From positions 1 to 64,000 of the forward strand of contig NZ_MTAW01000114.1 of the NCBI RefSeq assembly GCF_002154725.1: a DNA stretch of 64,000 nt, given 5' to 3'. Below the pieces are notes generated by a model. It was not told the DNA's origin. It did no database searches and worked only from the letters and a program-made list of their open reading frames with translations. A program made the position numbers and the translations under genes. Position 1 is the stretch's first letter; every line of letters starts with the position of its first letter. Origin of the DNA: Nostoc sp. 106C (GTDB taxonomy: Bacteria > Cyanobacteriota > Cyanobacteriia > Cyanobacteriales > Nostocaceae). This document shows, one piece after another, positions 35,848 through 46,465 of this stretch.

Positions 35848-37212
35848 TCACTCGGAATCATTAGTTTTTCTTAAGCGAACCATAAAAAAGCCATCCATAT
35901 TCTGGCGATGGGGCCAGACTTTGCACCACCCTTTTGGAGTGGAATAGCTAAAAAGAGGCGAATCAGCATGGGGAGGCTCTATTTGCCAATTAGGAAATTC
36001 AGTTAAAAACTCTGAAATCACCTCTTCATTTTCTGCTGGATGCAGCGTACAAGTTGCGTAGACTAGTACTCCACCTGGTTTAACAAAAGTTGAGGTATGC
36101 GAAAGTAATTCTTTTTGCAGCTTGGTAAGCTCTTGGACAGTTTCTGGTGTTTGTCGCCAACGTGCATCAGCATGGCGATGCAAGGTACCCAAACCAGAGC
36201 ATGGAGCATCTAGTAAAACGCGATCGCCAGTATTTTGAAATTGTAAGAATTGGCGACTGTCTCCAGTACAAATTTGAATAGATTGTAAATTCAAGCGTCG
36301 TGCATTTTCTTGGAGTTTGCGTAGTCTAGAGGAAGTGCGATCGCAAGCCCAAATTTTCCCTTTATCCCCCATCAATTCAGCGATGTGAGTTGTTTTCCCT
36401 CCAGGTGCAGCACAAGCATCAATTACTACTTCTCCTGGTCGCGGGTCGAGCAAATGACTCACCATTTGAGCGCTACTATCTTGTACAACCCACCAACCTT
36501 CTTGAAAACCAGGTAAATTTTGAATTGGGCCGCTATTACTAATTAATCTTAAAGCTTGGGGTAAATTCGGAAGCCGCTTCACTAAAACATCAGCCGATTG
36601 CAACGCCTTTTCCACCACATCAGTTGAAGTTCGCAGTGGGTTAACGCGCAGATCGATTGTTGGTGATTGATTCATCCATTCACATAATTGTTCTGTTTCA
36701 GCAAAACTCAGTTGTTCTAACCATACTTGAATAATCCAGTCAGGAAAACTATATAAAATACCCAAGCGTTCTAAAGGATTTTCTGGTAGTTGCAAGGGGA
36801 GATGAGGATAATCTCCCTTATTATTTTCTGCAAGCCTAATATACTGTCGCAACAGACCATTCACAAAACCCGTAAGTCCCGAAAAGCCATTTTCTTTAGC
36901 TAGTTGGACTGTAGTATTAACAGCCGCAGAGGCAGGAATCCGTTCTTGATAGCATAGTTGGTATAAACCTAAATGCAGAATAGTGCGGAGGTCTTTTGGT
37001 TGTTGGTGGGATTTCTTTTTGGCGAGTTGGTCAATCAAGGTGTCGAGGGTGCGTTGTCGCCTGACACTGCCATACACTAATTCTGTTACTAAACGGCGAT
37101 CAATATCTTGTAATTTAACCTTTTGCAGCACTTTGTCTAGAGCAACATCACCATAAGCCCCTTTGTGAACATCTCGCAGGGCAAGAAAAGCTATTTGACG
37201 GGGGTTTGTCAT
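35848..37212 (-). CDS. rsmB: 16S rRNA (cytosine-967-C5)-methyltransferase
   Basis: This 454-residue protein has an N-terminal NusB-like RNA-binding domain (about 1-140) and a C-terminal Rossmann methyltransferase: SAM-binding VIDACAAPGGKTTHIAELM, the motif IV cysteine in LLDAPCSGLGTL and the motif VI cysteine in VYATCTLHPAENE. Both catalytic cysteines of m5C RNA methyltransferases are present. It methylates C967 of 16S rRNA. The start is ATG 37212. Confidence 0.93.
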   Translation of the reverse strand: MTNPRQIAFLALRDVHKGAYGDVALDKVLQKVKLQDIDRRLVTELVYGSVRRQRTLDTLIDQLAKKKSHQQPKDLRTILHLGLYQLCYQERIPASAAVNTTVQLAKENGFSGLTGFVNGLLRQYIRLAENNKGDYPHLPLQLPENPLERLGILYSFPDWIIQVWLEQLSFAETEQLCEWMNQSPTIDLRVNPLRTSTDVVEKALQSADVLVKRLPNLPQALRLISNSGPIQNLPGFQEGWWVVQDSSAQMVSHLLDPRPGEVVIDACAAPGGKTTHIAELMGDKGKIWACDRTSSRLRKLQENARRLNLQSIQICTGDSRQFLQFQNTGDRVLLDAPCSGLGTLHRHADARWRQTPETVQELTKLQKELLSHTSTFVKPGGVLVYATCTLHPAENEEVISEFLTEFPNWQIEPPHADSPLFSYSTPKGWCKVWPHRQNMDGFFMVRLRKTNDSE

Positions 37213-37500
37213 GAAAATATTTAAATTATGGATTTCAGGACATATGAGGAATCGTATGTTTACATTCTGACAATATTTACAGTACTTATCTATAAACTTG
37301 CGCTTAATGATTACCTCACTCTTCCTTGGAGTTACTGGCGGTTCATTTATTAAATATTAAATTTCCAGGAATCATCAATCACTTATAAAAAATCTTAAGT
37401 AATCTAGGCTGGGTATTGCCAGCCCTACAGGATGATTAATTGTTTGCTTGCCAATAGGATAAGACCAATACAAATTTTATGATTTTATTTAACTTTAAAC

Positions 37501-38916
37501 TTATAAATCACAAACTTGGGAAGCATTGTTTAAATCAAATTCTGCAAAACTAATTAATTCTAAATAATCAGGGTTGCGCATCAATTCTTTTGCTAATAAA
37601 AACCCGGTAATTGTCCAGGTTTGATATCTTCTAGCTTCTTTACCAATTAATAATCCCCTCGTCCCATCGTAATATTGTGGCCATTGATCTTCACTAAGAC
37701 GGGTTTGGGCAATTTCAATAGCGCGTTGAGCAAGACTTGTTCTACCTGTTTTTTGAGCAGCAGCAGTTAACAACCACAGTAAGACTGGCCAACTACCACC
37801 ATTATGATACGACCAAGGTAGATTTTTGGGGTCACATCCTGTAAAAATTCTGTACTCTTCTTTTTCTATAGCAGGGAAACAGATTTTCATCGGCATTTCT
37901 GCCACTAAGTCTTGCCATTGTTCTTCAATTAAATACATAATTGCTTGTGATTGGCGATCACTAGCTAAAGAAGTCAGAATCGCCATCAAATTTCCAAGTG
38001 AAAAAAAGCGAGTATCTAGCTGCGAGGGACCAACATTACCAGCTAAATAACCACCGAGTTTTGGTAACCAAAGAGCCAACTTAGCATAAGCAATTGAATC
38101 TGCATATATATTGAACTGATTGACGGCTGTATGACCATATTCTTCACCCTTAAAGCGATAAATTGCATTCAGGCGATGCATATCTATCCAATAATGATTC
38201 CGAATATGATCTCGTAATAGAGGTAAGCGATTATCTATACCTATAACAATCTCTTCATCGCCTGCACAAATTAGCAGCTTACGAGCAGCACGCAATGCTG
38301 CATAGAATAGAGCTTGAATTTCTAAAGGATAGCCGTAAATACCCAAACGCCGTTGAATCATACAAGCGCCATCTGGAACTAATAGCGTTGGGTACATATC
38401 AAATCGAGTCGCCAAGCAGAGTTCCATTATTAACATGATTCCCTGCTGAAACTCAGGTTGCAAGGCGAAATTTATATCTTTTGTGGCTTTGACATAGGCA
38501 TATAAAATAATAATCCACCAGAGGCAAGAATCAACTGGTGTAACTCTAGCGATCGCATGTTCGCCAAAATCTGCTTCTAAATATTCTTGCCCATTCGTTG
38601 ATACCACTTTGAAGCTCGCTGGTATCAAACCTCGACCAGGTGTATAAGCATTCAAGAGATTTTCAGTTGGTTGTAATTTTAAAGTTTCTTCAAGGAAATT
38701 ACGGACAATATCATATCTACCTTTGCTGAGAAAAAGTAAGGCTGAGGGTACAAAATCTCTGACAAAGCAATGATCGTAATTCAATGCTACTTCTGATGTT
38801 TCGCCAGCGGCGATTGTACCTATAGGGCGACCTTGATAGTAAATAATCGACTTTTCTAGTAGTTCCCATGCCTGTTTTTCTATGTCATCAAATATTAGTA
38901 ATTCCTCTCTTTCCAT
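37501..38916 (-). CDS. GH100 alkaline/neutral invertase, copy 1
   Basis: The protein has 471 residues from ATG 38916. It is a typical cyanobacterial neutral invertase with [20 protein letters not shown], the conserved [11 protein letters not shown] (Asp acid/base region), [19 protein letters not shown] and [18 protein letters not shown]. It hydrolyses sucrose to glucose and fructose in the cytosol, a step needed for heterocyst nutrition in Anabaena. It is a close paralogue of the gene at 39248, in the same orientation, 331 bp apart with a terminator in between. Confidence 0.92.
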   Translation of the reverse strand: MEREELLIFDDIEKQAWELLEKSIIYYQGRPIGTIAAGETSEVALNYDHCFVRDFVPSALLFLSKGRYDIVRNFLEETLKLQPTENLLNAYTPGRGLIPASFKVVSTNGQEYLEADFGEHAIARVTPVDSCLWWIIILYAYVKATKDINFALQPEFQQGIMLIMELCLATRFDMYPTLLVPDGACMIQRRLGIYGYPLEIQALFYAALRAARKLLICAGDEEIVIGIDNRLPLLRDHIRNHYWIDMHRLNAIYRFKGEEYGHTAVNQFNIYADSIAYAKLALWLPKLGGYLAGNVGPSQLDTRFFSLGNLMAILTSLASDRQSQAIMYLIEEQWQDLVAEMPMKICFPAIEKEEYRIFTGCDPKNLPWSYHNGGSWPVLLWLLTAAAQKTGRTSLAQRAIEIAQTRLSEDQWPQYYDGTRGLLIGKEARRYQTWTITGFLLAKELMRNPDYLELISFAEFDLNNASQVCDL

Positions 38917-39161
38917 TACGAAAACCACTCCATCCTTCTTGGATTTTGGCAGTAAATGATACTTTTATTTTTCTTCGTTGATGCAATGCTTTTTCGCCGA
39001 TTAATAAAGACAAAAATATATAGTCACTGAGCTTTTGCCACACTCTCTCCAGCGCTATAATTCATTGTCCATTCTCTCAGGATAGCCCAATTTTTTCACT
39101 TACTTCATTTTCTGTGATGACATATTCTTGAAGTGCTCGTAGAGAGCAATTTAGAAAACAG

Positions 39162-39191
39162 AAAAGCCCCTATAGCTACAAAGGGGCTTTT
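39162..39191 (-). terminator. Terminator between the two invertase genes
   Basis: AAAAGCCCC (39162-39170) and GGGGCTTTT (39183-39191) form a perfect 9-bp stem with a 12-nt loop. It works on either strand because of A and T tracts at its ends. It lies 57 bp after the stop of the upstream invertase gene (39248), so copy 1 probably has its own promoter in 38917-39160. Confidence 0.88.
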
Positions 39192-39247
39192 AAAATATTG
39201 TTTATCCTGAACAATCAATTTATTTTAGTAGCAATAAAACTTTGCTG

Positions 39248-40696
39248 CTATCGCGGCATGTATGGATCTATACTACCAATTTCAAACTCACATGCTCTAG
39301 AAACTGCTTCTGGGGATAATTCATCAAAACTTACTAATCGTAAATAACTGGGGTTAGCTATCAGTTCTTTTGCTAATAAGAACCCAGCAATAGACCAAGT
39401 TTGATATTTCCTAGCTTGCTTACCAATCAATCGTCCTTTTTTACCATCGTAATATTCTGGCCATTCATCTTCACTTAGACGTGTTTGGGCAAGTTCAATA
39501 GCCTTTCTAACTAAACCTGTTTTGTTAGTTTTCACAGCAGCAGCTGCCATCATCCACATCAAAACTGGCCAACTTCCAGCATTATGATAAGACCAAGGAA
39601 TATTTTTGGGGTCACATCCTGTGACAATTCTATACTCTTCGTGTTCTAAAGCTGGGAAACAAATTTTCATTGGCATATCTCCCACCAAATCTTCCCATCT
39701 TTCCTCAATGAGGTTCATAATCGCTTGCGACTGTTCTTCAGTTGCAAGATCGGAAATGATCGCCATCAAATTACCAAGGGAAAAGAAACGAGTATCTAGT
39801 TGAGAAGGACCAACATTACCAGCTAAATAACCACCTTTTCTCGGTAGCCATTTATCTAATTCATAATAAGGAAGAGAATCTACATATATATTGAATAAAT
39901 TGACTGCTGCTTTGCCATACTCTTCACTTTTGAAGCGATAAATGGCATTCAGACGATTAATATCTATCCAATAATGTTGACGAATATGAGCACATAAAAG
40001 AGGTAAGCGGTTATCAATCGCTGCCACAATATCTTGATTACCTTGACAAATTAGCAATTCACGAGCAGCGCGCAGAGCCGTATAAAATAGAACTTGAATT
40101 TCTAGAGGATGACCATATATACCCAAACGGCGATCAATCATACAAGCGCCATCTGGAACCAACAGTGTTGGGTACATATCAAAACGATTCGCCAAGCAGA
40201 TTTCCATAATCAACTTGATACCGTTTTGAAATTCAGGTCGATAGGCTAGGGAACAATCTTTAGTGGCGACTACATAAGCACGCAACAAAATAATCCACCA
40301 GAGACAGGAATCAACAGGTGTGACTCGCGCGATCGCGTGTTCGCCAAAATCGGCTTCTAAATATTCCTCGCCATTGAGAGATACAACTTTGAAGCTAGCT
40401 GGAATTAAACCTCTACCCGGCTTATATGCATCTAACGCTCTTTCTTTAGGCTGTAACTTTAATGTTTCTTCTAGAAAATTACGGACAATTTCTGTTTTAC
40501 CTTTGATTAGGAAAATTAGAGCCGACGAAACAAAATCTCGGATAAAGCATTGGTCGTAATTCAGCGCCTCTACAGACGGATCGTATGCGGCCAAAGTCCC
40601 CACAGGACGACCTTGATAATAGAGAATCGACCTTTCTAGTGCTTGCCAAGCTTCTTCTTCTATATTTTCAGCTATTACCAATTCGTTTATCTGCAT
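39248..40696 (-). CDS. GH100 alkaline/neutral invertase, copy 2
   Basis: From ATG 40696 the protein has 482 residues (TTG 40702 is in frame). Every motif of copy 1 is present: [73 protein letters not shown]. The two proteins look roughly 75% identical by eye. The C-terminal tail [11 protein letters not shown] is specific to this copy. Tandem duplication followed by divergence is the simplest origin. Confidence 0.92.
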   Translation of the reverse strand: MQINELVIAENIEEEAWQALERSILYYQGRPVGTLAAYDPSVEALNYDQCFIRDFVSSALIFLIKGKTEIVRNFLEETLKLQPKERALDAYKPGRGLIPASFKVVSLNGEEYLEADFGEHAIARVTPVDSCLWWIILLRAYVVATKDCSLAYRPEFQNGIKLIMEICLANRFDMYPTLLVPDGACMIDRRLGIYGHPLEIQVLFYTALRAARELLICQGNQDIVAAIDNRLPLLCAHIRQHYWIDINRLNAIYRFKSEEYGKAAVNLFNIYVDSLPYYELDKWLPRKGGYLAGNVGPSQLDTRFFSLGNLMAIISDLATEEQSQAIMNLIEERWEDLVGDMPMKICFPALEHEEYRIVTGCDPKNIPWSYHNAGSWPVLMWMMAAAAVKTNKTGLVRKAIELAQTRLSEDEWPEYYDGKKGRLIGKQARKYQTWSIAGFLLAKELIANPSYLRLVSFDELSPEAVSRACEFEIGSIDPYMPR

Positions 40697-41472
40697 CGCC
40701 AAAATAACTCCATTAGGATTGTAAATGTGTGGTAGATGCGTTTTGATTTATGCTGCTACTCGGATCATAACAAAGACGATTTTTTGAATAGCAAATAGAA
40801 TTTGGGAATAATGAAGTCTAAAAAAGATGTCTGTAACTGCCATTTTTTGCAGCTTAATTGACAGTTATTTTGCTTTGAAGCAATGAGCGTATTGGTGAAT
40901 AATAAAATTTATTTTTCACCTTAAGCAATAATATTACTTTTAAAGCACTTAAGCAAAATATATTTTTATATCGATCATTCATCCACTTTTATACATGGAA
41001 TGTTTGCTTTCCCAACCAAAAATATATTGCTAGCACTGTTTAAGGTTTCCTTAGAATTTAACTAGTTACAGTATCTCTATTAAGTAGGATTTAGTTTTTG
41101 AGGCTACAAAATGAAATTCATTCCCCTATAACTTAATAATTTATAACGTTTTTTTAGAAGTTGCAACATGAATAATTAAAAAATTTAAGAAGTCAATACT
41201 TCTTAAGGATTATATATTGTAACCTATTTAGCCATTAAGTAGGGAGCTTTTGAAAGTAAGTAGCTAAAATGCAAAGTATGCCAAAGAGAGAAACAATAAG
41301 TTTTTATATTTGTGCTATTAAACCCAAAATATCCAATATTCAGGGAAGTTAAAGTGATTATTGAAACAATAACAAAACTTAAAAAATTTGGCTTGAGGTT
41401 CACGCAAAGGCGCAGAGGAAGAGTGTAGAGGAGTGCGATCGCTCTTGAATTCGTCTTCACTAATTAATTAAA
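40697..41472. other. AT-rich intergenic region, about 776 bp
   Basis: No gene is supported. The region upstream of the invertase holds its promoter; further on it is very AT-rich. The piece TTCACGCAAAGGCGCAGAGG at 41400-41419 is a member of the CTCACGCAAAGGCGCAAAG dispersed repeat and lies just after the 3' end of the WD40-DnaJ gene. A short minus-strand frame at 41224-41460 has no coding character. Confidence 0.5.
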
Positions 41473-43299
41473 TTATTGAAATTTGCTCGATTTCTCAGTA
41501 GTCAATTGCTCTTGAAACTTCTGGTAAGCTCGATTAACTGCTTGGATTGAGGCTTTAGCACTCCCAGAAGGATTGATATCAGGATGATACAATCTTGCTA
41601 ACCGACGGTAAGCAAACTTCACATCTTTGGGATGAGCATCTTGAGCTACACCCAAAACTTCCCACCATTCGCCAGACTGTATAGTATCAAATGTCAAGTT
41701 ATCAAAGCTTTGAGCTTGATGCCAAATCTTGAATGTACCACCATTACCACCACTTAATAGTGTTTTGCCATCAGGACTAAAAGCTACAGGAATAAGGCCG
41801 TTTAGAGTTTGTATGAGTCTGCCTGTCTTTACATGCCAAATTTTGATAATACCATCGCTGCTGCTACTGGCTAGGGTGTTTCCATCAGTGGTGATGCTAA
41901 CAGATAAAACCGCCGTTAAGTGTCCAGTCAGAGTATGGAGTAATTCTCCGGTATTGAGATTCCACAGCTTAATTGTGGTATCTGTACTACCACTAATTAA
42001 ATTTTGACTATCAGGACTAATAATAACTGTATTAACTGCTCCCAAATGTTCAGATAAAATGGAACGCTGTTTCCAAGTGTTGACATCCTAAAGCCTGATA
42101 GTTTTATCAGCACTACCACTAGCAATGGTTTTACCATCACAACTTACAGTAACAGACAAAACTGCATCAGAATGTCCATTCAAGGTACATTTTATTGTTC
42201 CTGTATAGCTTCCCCAAACTCTAATAGTCTTATCGGCACTACCACTCACAACATATTTACCATTAGGGCTGAAGGCAATTGAGTGAACAAAACCATTATG
42301 ACTGTAGGGAGAGTTTAGATAAAAATATGTACGCAAGAATTTTCTTGCATCTATCTGCCAACTGCTGATTTTGCGATCGACACTAGCGCTTATAATCTTT
42401 TGCCCATCGGGGCTGATAGCAACAGATAAAACTGCTTCTGCTTGTCCAGAGAAAGTATAAAGCCATTTTCCTGTGGTCAAATTCCACAGATGAACTTGCC
42501 GATCGTCACTGCCAGTAGCACAAATATTACCATCAGGACTGATAGCGATTACATTCACTGCGGCTAAGTGTCCCTTTAGCGTATGTACACATTTCCAATT
42601 TTCAGTTGGCTGGGTGGTGACAGCAATTATTTTTGTTTCCGCAGTAGAAGTTTCAGATTTGTTAACTTGCTTACAATTAGATTCAGTCTTTTGCCTTAAT
42701 TCAGCCTTCAACAGTTGTAATTCATCTTCAACTTCTAAAGCAGCAAATTTTTGATTGAGATCCTCACCAGATAAAAATGCCTCCAACTCCATCACAGCTG
42801 CGGCATAATAATCCATTTGTAATACTTTATCTTCCATTCGTTCAAAAACCTGTGCGGGACTTTCGCGAACTTCCGATTCGTCTAACAACTTGGCAATACC
42901 ATAGGCAGCGAGTCCCACCACCGCACCAACGCCTACCATAGGTACTGTGCCAATACCAAACGCCAGCCCTATTTTTGGTGCAACTAATCCCATTCCACCA
43001 ACGACGCTAGAAAAGCCAGCACCACCCACTGCGCCAATTCCCATAGCACCGAAAGCAGCTGCATCTCCTTGTGCTATTGCTTTAAAAGCACCATAAGCAG
43101 CTGCACCACCCACAGCACCAATGCCAACTACTGGAACTGTGCCCAGCCCCACAGCGCCAAATCCTCCAGCTAATCCCATCCCGCCAACTGTTGCGGAAAC
43201 ACTAGCGCCTGTTATGCTGCCTCCAGCAATAAATGCTGCTCCAGTTTGGAAATTTTCTGTCACTTTAAATTTCTTTGGAGAAAATCTTGATAAAACCAA
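41473..43299 (-). pseudogene. WD40-DnaJ membrane protein gene interrupted by an amber codon
   Basis: One minus-strand frame of 608 codons runs from about 43299 (TTG; GTG 43263 also possible) to 41473, with a single in-frame TAG at 42088-42090. The stop falls in DKTIRL-stop-DVNTWKQ, where a WD40 blade normally has Trp, so TGG to TAG is the simplest cause. The order is: Gly/Ala/Val-rich hydrophobic repeats (about 17-140, two near copies of GAVGGAAAYGAF-type segments), a helical linker (about 145-215), about six to seven WD40 blades, then a C-terminal J domain (WWEVLGVAQDAHPKDVKFAY with HPD in LYHPDIN). It was presumably a membrane-bound Hsp70 co-chaperone with a propeller. Truncated product, readthrough or a recent null allele are all possible. 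Confidence 0.85.
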
Positions 43300-43444
43300 G
43301 ATGCTCCAAATGAAAAACAGATGAGAATAGAAAAAATACTTAAAAGTTTGTTTATACTTTTCTTACTCAATTTCTATCGTGAAGTTCATAGCTTGTGACG
43401 GTATTGTAGTAAAAGCTATGCCTGGATAAAACAAACAATTTATT

Positions 43445-44641
43445 ATGACTTCGGTTTCTCCTCATAAAAAAGCCAAAGCCTTAAAACCCACTAGCCGCCG
43501 CCCTGCGAAAGAACTTTGTAGCGAGTGCGGACTGTGCGATACATACTACATTCACTACGTTAAAGAAGCTTGCGCCTTCATTAATCAGCAGATAGGCGAA
43601 CTCGAAGAACAAGCGCACACCCGCCCCCGCAATCTCGATAATCCCGATGAACTCTACTTTGGCGTTCATCAAGACATGATGGCGGCGCGGAAACAGCAGC
43701 CCATCGAAGGCGCACAGTGGACGGGTATTGTCAGCAGTATTGCGATTGAAATGTTGAATCGTGGCATAGTTGAAGGTGTTGTCTGCGTGCAAAACACCAA
43801 AGAAGACCGCTTTCAACCCATGCCCATTATTGCCAGCACTCCAGAGGAAATACTGGCAGCTAAAGTAAATAAACCAACACTATCACCCAATTTATCTGTT
43901 TTAGAACAGATAGAAAAATCCGGGATGAAGCGGCTATTAGTGATTGGAGTTGGTTGCCAAATCCAGGCATTAAGAGCCGTAGAAAAACAGCTTGGGTTAG
44001 AAAAGTTGTATGTGTTAGGTACTCCGTGCGTAGATAACGTTAGCCGTGCTGGACTGCAAAAATTCTTAGAAACCACTAGCCGATCGCCTGAGACAGTCGT
44101 GCATTATGAATTCATGCAAGACTTCCGAGTTCACTTCAAACATGAAGATGGTTCTTTAGAGACTGTGCCATTCTTTGGCTTAAAGACCAATAAACTCAAA
44201 GATGTCTTTGCTCCTTCTTGCATGAGTTGCTTTGATTACGTCAACTCCCTAGCCGATTTAGTTGTTGGCTACATGGGCGCACCCTTCGGCTGGCAATGGA
44301 TTGTAGTTAGAAATGATACAGGTAAAGAAATGTTGGACTTGGTGAAAGACCAGTTAGATACCCAACCTGTCATGTCCCAAGGAAATCGTAAAGAAGCTGT
44401 ACAACAAAGCATTCCTGCTTACGATAAAGCTGTTACCTTACCGATGTGGGCAGCAAAATTGATGGGTGTGGTAATTGAAAGAATTGGGCCCAAAGGGTTG
44501 GAATATGCTCGGTTTTCGATTGATTCGCACTTTACAAGGAATTACTTGTATGTGAAGCGGAATCATCCCCAGAAGTTGGAGGCGCATGTGCCGGAGTATG
44601 CTAGGCGGATCGTTGGGCAGTATAAGTTACCGAAAGAATAG
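43445..44641 (+). CDS. bciB: Divinyl (proto)chlorophyllide 8-vinyl reductase, ferredoxin type
   Basis: This 398-residue protein belongs to the F420-hydrogenase beta-subunit family. Clustered Cys (CSECGLCDTYY near the start; GVGCQIQALRA; GTPCVDN; APSCMSCFDY) bind Fe-S clusters, and the family uses FAD. It is like Slr1923 of Synechocystis, which reduces the 8-vinyl group to make monovinyl chlorophyll; the plant paralogue is the hydroxymethyl-chlorophyll reductase HCAR. The start is ATG 43445. It is followed directly by a dispersed repeat. Confidence 0.9.
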   Translation: MTSVSPHKKAKALKPTSRRPAKELCSECGLCDTYYIHYVKEACAFINQQIGELEEQAHTRPRNLDNPDELYFGVHQDMMAARKQQPIEGAQWTGIVSSIAIEMLNRGIVEGVVCVQNTKEDRFQPMPIIASTPEEILAAKVNKPTLSPNLSVLEQIEKSGMKRLLVIGVGCQIQALRAVEKQLGLEKLYVLGTPCVDNVSRAGLQKFLETTSRSPETVVHYEFMQDFRVHFKHEDGSLETVPFFGLKTNKLKDVFAPSCMSCFDYVNSLADLVVGYMGAPFGWQWIVVRNDTGKEMLDLVKDQLDTQPVMSQGNRKEAVQQSIPAYDKAVTLPMWAAKLMGVVIERIGPKGLEYARFSIDSHFTRNYLYVKRNHPQKLEAHVPEYARRIVGQYKLPKE

Positions 44642-44674
44642 CTCACGCAAAGGCGCAAAGACGCAAAGGAAAGA
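44642..44674. repeat. Left inverted copy of the CTCACGCAAAGG repeat
   Basis: CTCACGCAAAGGCGCAAAG, then ACGCAAAGGAAAGA. With the inverted copy at 45090-45119 it flanks the GxxExxY gene. The stop codon of bciB abuts it. Confidence 0.8.
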
Positions 44675-44710
44675 GTAAAATCTAATCTTCGCGTCTTTGA
44701 TGTCATATTT

Positions 44711-45088
44711 TTACAACCCATTTACTACCCGCGAGATACCGTCTTTGATGAGAAGGGTTCCAAAGTTGATGAGTAAACCAAGGCGCTTGTTAGCAAGGCG
44801 AAGGTGGGTTAGCAATTGTTTTTTGTGTACTGGATGTACTGTTTCTACAGATTTGAGTTCGACAATAACTTGATCTTCAACTATGAGGTCGGCACGAAAC
44901 CCCACTTCCAAACGCACACCTTCATAAACAACAGGTATGGCTTGCTCCGCTTCTACCCGCAACCCTCGGTTCCGTAACTCATACTCCAGAACAGTCTGAT
45001 ACACAGATTCCAGCAACCCCGGCCCCAAAGTTGTGTGAACCTTGTAAGCAGCATCAACAATTTCCTTGGCAATCTCATTCTCATGCAT
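44711..45088 (-). CDS. GxxExxY family protein
   Basis: This 125-residue protein has the motif that names the family (GPGLLESVYQ) and the PD-(D/E)xK-like nuclease core: EAEQAIPVVYEG, FRADLIVEDQVIVELKSVE and then LLTHLRLANKRLGLLINFG. The D-x-ELK pattern fits a nuclease fold. Function is unknown; the genes spread widely and often sit alone among repeats. Here it is bounded by inverted copies of one repeat, which suggests a mobile cassette. Confidence 0.88.
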   Translation of the reverse strand: MHENEIAKEIVDAAYKVHTTLGPGLLESVYQTVLEYELRNRGLRVEAEQAIPVVYEGVRLEVGFRADLIVEDQVIVELKSVETVHPVHKKQLLTHLRLANKRLGLLINFGTLLIKDGISRVVNGL

Positions 45089-45089
45089 C

Positions 45090-45119
45090 TTTCTTTGCGC
45101 CTTTGCGCCTTTGCGTGAG
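45090..45119. repeat. Right inverted copy of the CTCACGCAAAGG repeat
   Basis: TTTCTTTGCGCCTTTGCGCC followed by TTTGCGTGAG is the near-exact reverse complement of 44642-44674. It overlaps the 5' untranslated region of the GxxExxY gene. Confidence 0.8.
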
Positions 45120-45153
45120 ACAATCCTAACTCATGTTATTTATATAACTATCC

Positions 45154-46383
45154 TCAAGCCATCCCTACTGCTTCTATTGCCGCCTCCAATGCAATCGCAA
45201 TATGGGTCCAATGCGTCCCTCCCTGGCAATAAACGACATACGGCTCACGCAAAGGCCCATCCGCTGAGAATTCCAAAGTACTGCCCTCGATAAATGTCCC
45301 CCCAGCCATAACTACCTGGCTCTCATACCCTGGCATTTCATCGGGGATGGGGTCTAGGTAGGAACCAATGGGAGAATTTTGTTGTACGGCTTTACAGAAG
45401 GCAATCAGCTTTTGTGCAGAACCAAGTTTGATTGCCTGAATTACATCGCGACGGGGAGCAAAAGGTGCTGGATTTACAGGATAGCCAAGCTTGTCAAACA
45501 CGTAACCAGTCAGATGAGTGCCTTTCATCGCCTCTCCTACCATCTGTGGTGCGAGAAATAAGCCTTGGAATAGCAGGCGATTTTGGTCAAAGGTAGCACC
45601 AGCATAACTACCAATACCAGGAGCAGTGAGGCGACAGGCAGCAGCTTCTACCAAGTCAGCACGACCGACGACATACCCGCCTGCGGTGACAATCGTGCCA
45701 CCAGGATTTTTAATCAATGAACCCGCCATTAAATCAGCACCAACATCTGTGGGTTCTTTTGTTTCGATGAATTCGCCGTAGCAGTTGTCTACAAAGCAAA
45801 CTGTGTTGGGATTTTGCTGTTTGACTAAGTGGACGATTTTTTCGATGTCAGCAATGGACAAGCTAGGACGCCAAGAATAGCCACAAGAACGTTGAATTAA
45901 AACTAAACGTGTGTTATTAGACACACTATTGCTTAAGGCTTGCCAATCTATGGTTCCGTCCGAGGTTAAGTCTAATTGACGGTAATTTATGCCAAACTCA
46001 ATAAGGGAGCCTTGACCTTGACCCCGTAGCCCAATTACTTCTTCGAGCGTATCGTAGGGAGAACCGACCACTGCTAACATTTCATCTCCAGGACGCAGCA
46101 CCCCAAATAACGCACAAGCGATCGCGTGAGTCCCGGAAACAAACTGCACCCGCACTGCTGACGCTTCGGCACCCATTACTTCGGCAAATACTTTATCTAA
46201 AGTTTCTCGTCCTAAATCATCGTGACCATAGCCACTTACACCCGCAAAATGGTGTGCACCGACACGTTGATTACGAAAGGCATTTAGCACTTTTTGAAGA
46301 TTTTGCTTGACCTGAGCGTCAATTCCAGAAAAAATCTCTAACAGTGCCTGTTCTGCTTGTTGCAGCTGTTCCAAGCTGTTCAT
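45154..46383 (-). CDS. Methionine gamma-lyase family PLP protein
   Basis: From ATG 46383 (good GAGGA site before it; a GTG at 46398 is in frame) the protein has 409 residues. It is a fold-type I PLP enzyme: VSGTHAIACALFGVLRPGDEML, CFVDNCYGEF, and the PLP lysine in AGSLIKNPGGTIV. These proteins were once called aluminium-resistance proteins and are now grouped with methionine gamma-lyases. In cyanobacteria the actual substrate is unknown. It is divergent from desC with an 82-bp gap. Confidence 0.85.
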   Translation of the reverse strand: MNSLEQLQQAEQALLEIFSGIDAQVKQNLQKVLNAFRNQRVGAHHFAGVSGYGHDDLGRETLDKVFAEVMGAEASAVRVQFVSGTHAIACALFGVLRPGDEMLAVVGSPYDTLEEVIGLRGQGQGSLIEFGINYRQLDLTSDGTIDWQALSNSVSNNTRLVLIQRSCGYSWRPSLSIADIEKIVHLVKQQNPNTVCFVDNCYGEFIETKEPTDVGADLMAGSLIKNPGGTIVTAGGYVVGRADLVEAAACRLTAPGIGSYAGATFDQNRLLFQGLFLAPQMVGEAMKGTHLTGYVFDKLGYPVNPAPFAPRRDVIQAIKLGSAQKLIAFCKAVQQNSPIGSYLDPIPDEMPGYESQVVMAGGTFIEGSTLEFSADGPLREPYVVYCQGGTHWTHIAIALEAAIEAVGMA

Positions 46384-46465
46384 TGTTTCCTCGTTCACAA
46401 AAAATTTAAAATGCGGATTTTTCGATCGCGCAGACTAGGCTTAACCTTTCCTATTCAGGTTTCCC

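Noticed and set aside
41224-41460. Minus-strand frame after the WD40-DnaJ gene
   Set aside because: AT-rich, with a repeat piece at its start and no coding pattern or ribosome-binding site.
42088-42090. TAG read as pyrrolysine or other recoding
   Set aside because: There is no PYL gene or recoding element in view, and the position is a normal Trp in WD40 blades, so a point mutation is simpler.
45238-45256. CTCACGCAAAGG match inside the methionine gamma-lyase gene
   Set aside because: It encodes conserved protein sequence (GPLREPY) and shares only 12 bases with the repeat, so it is chance.
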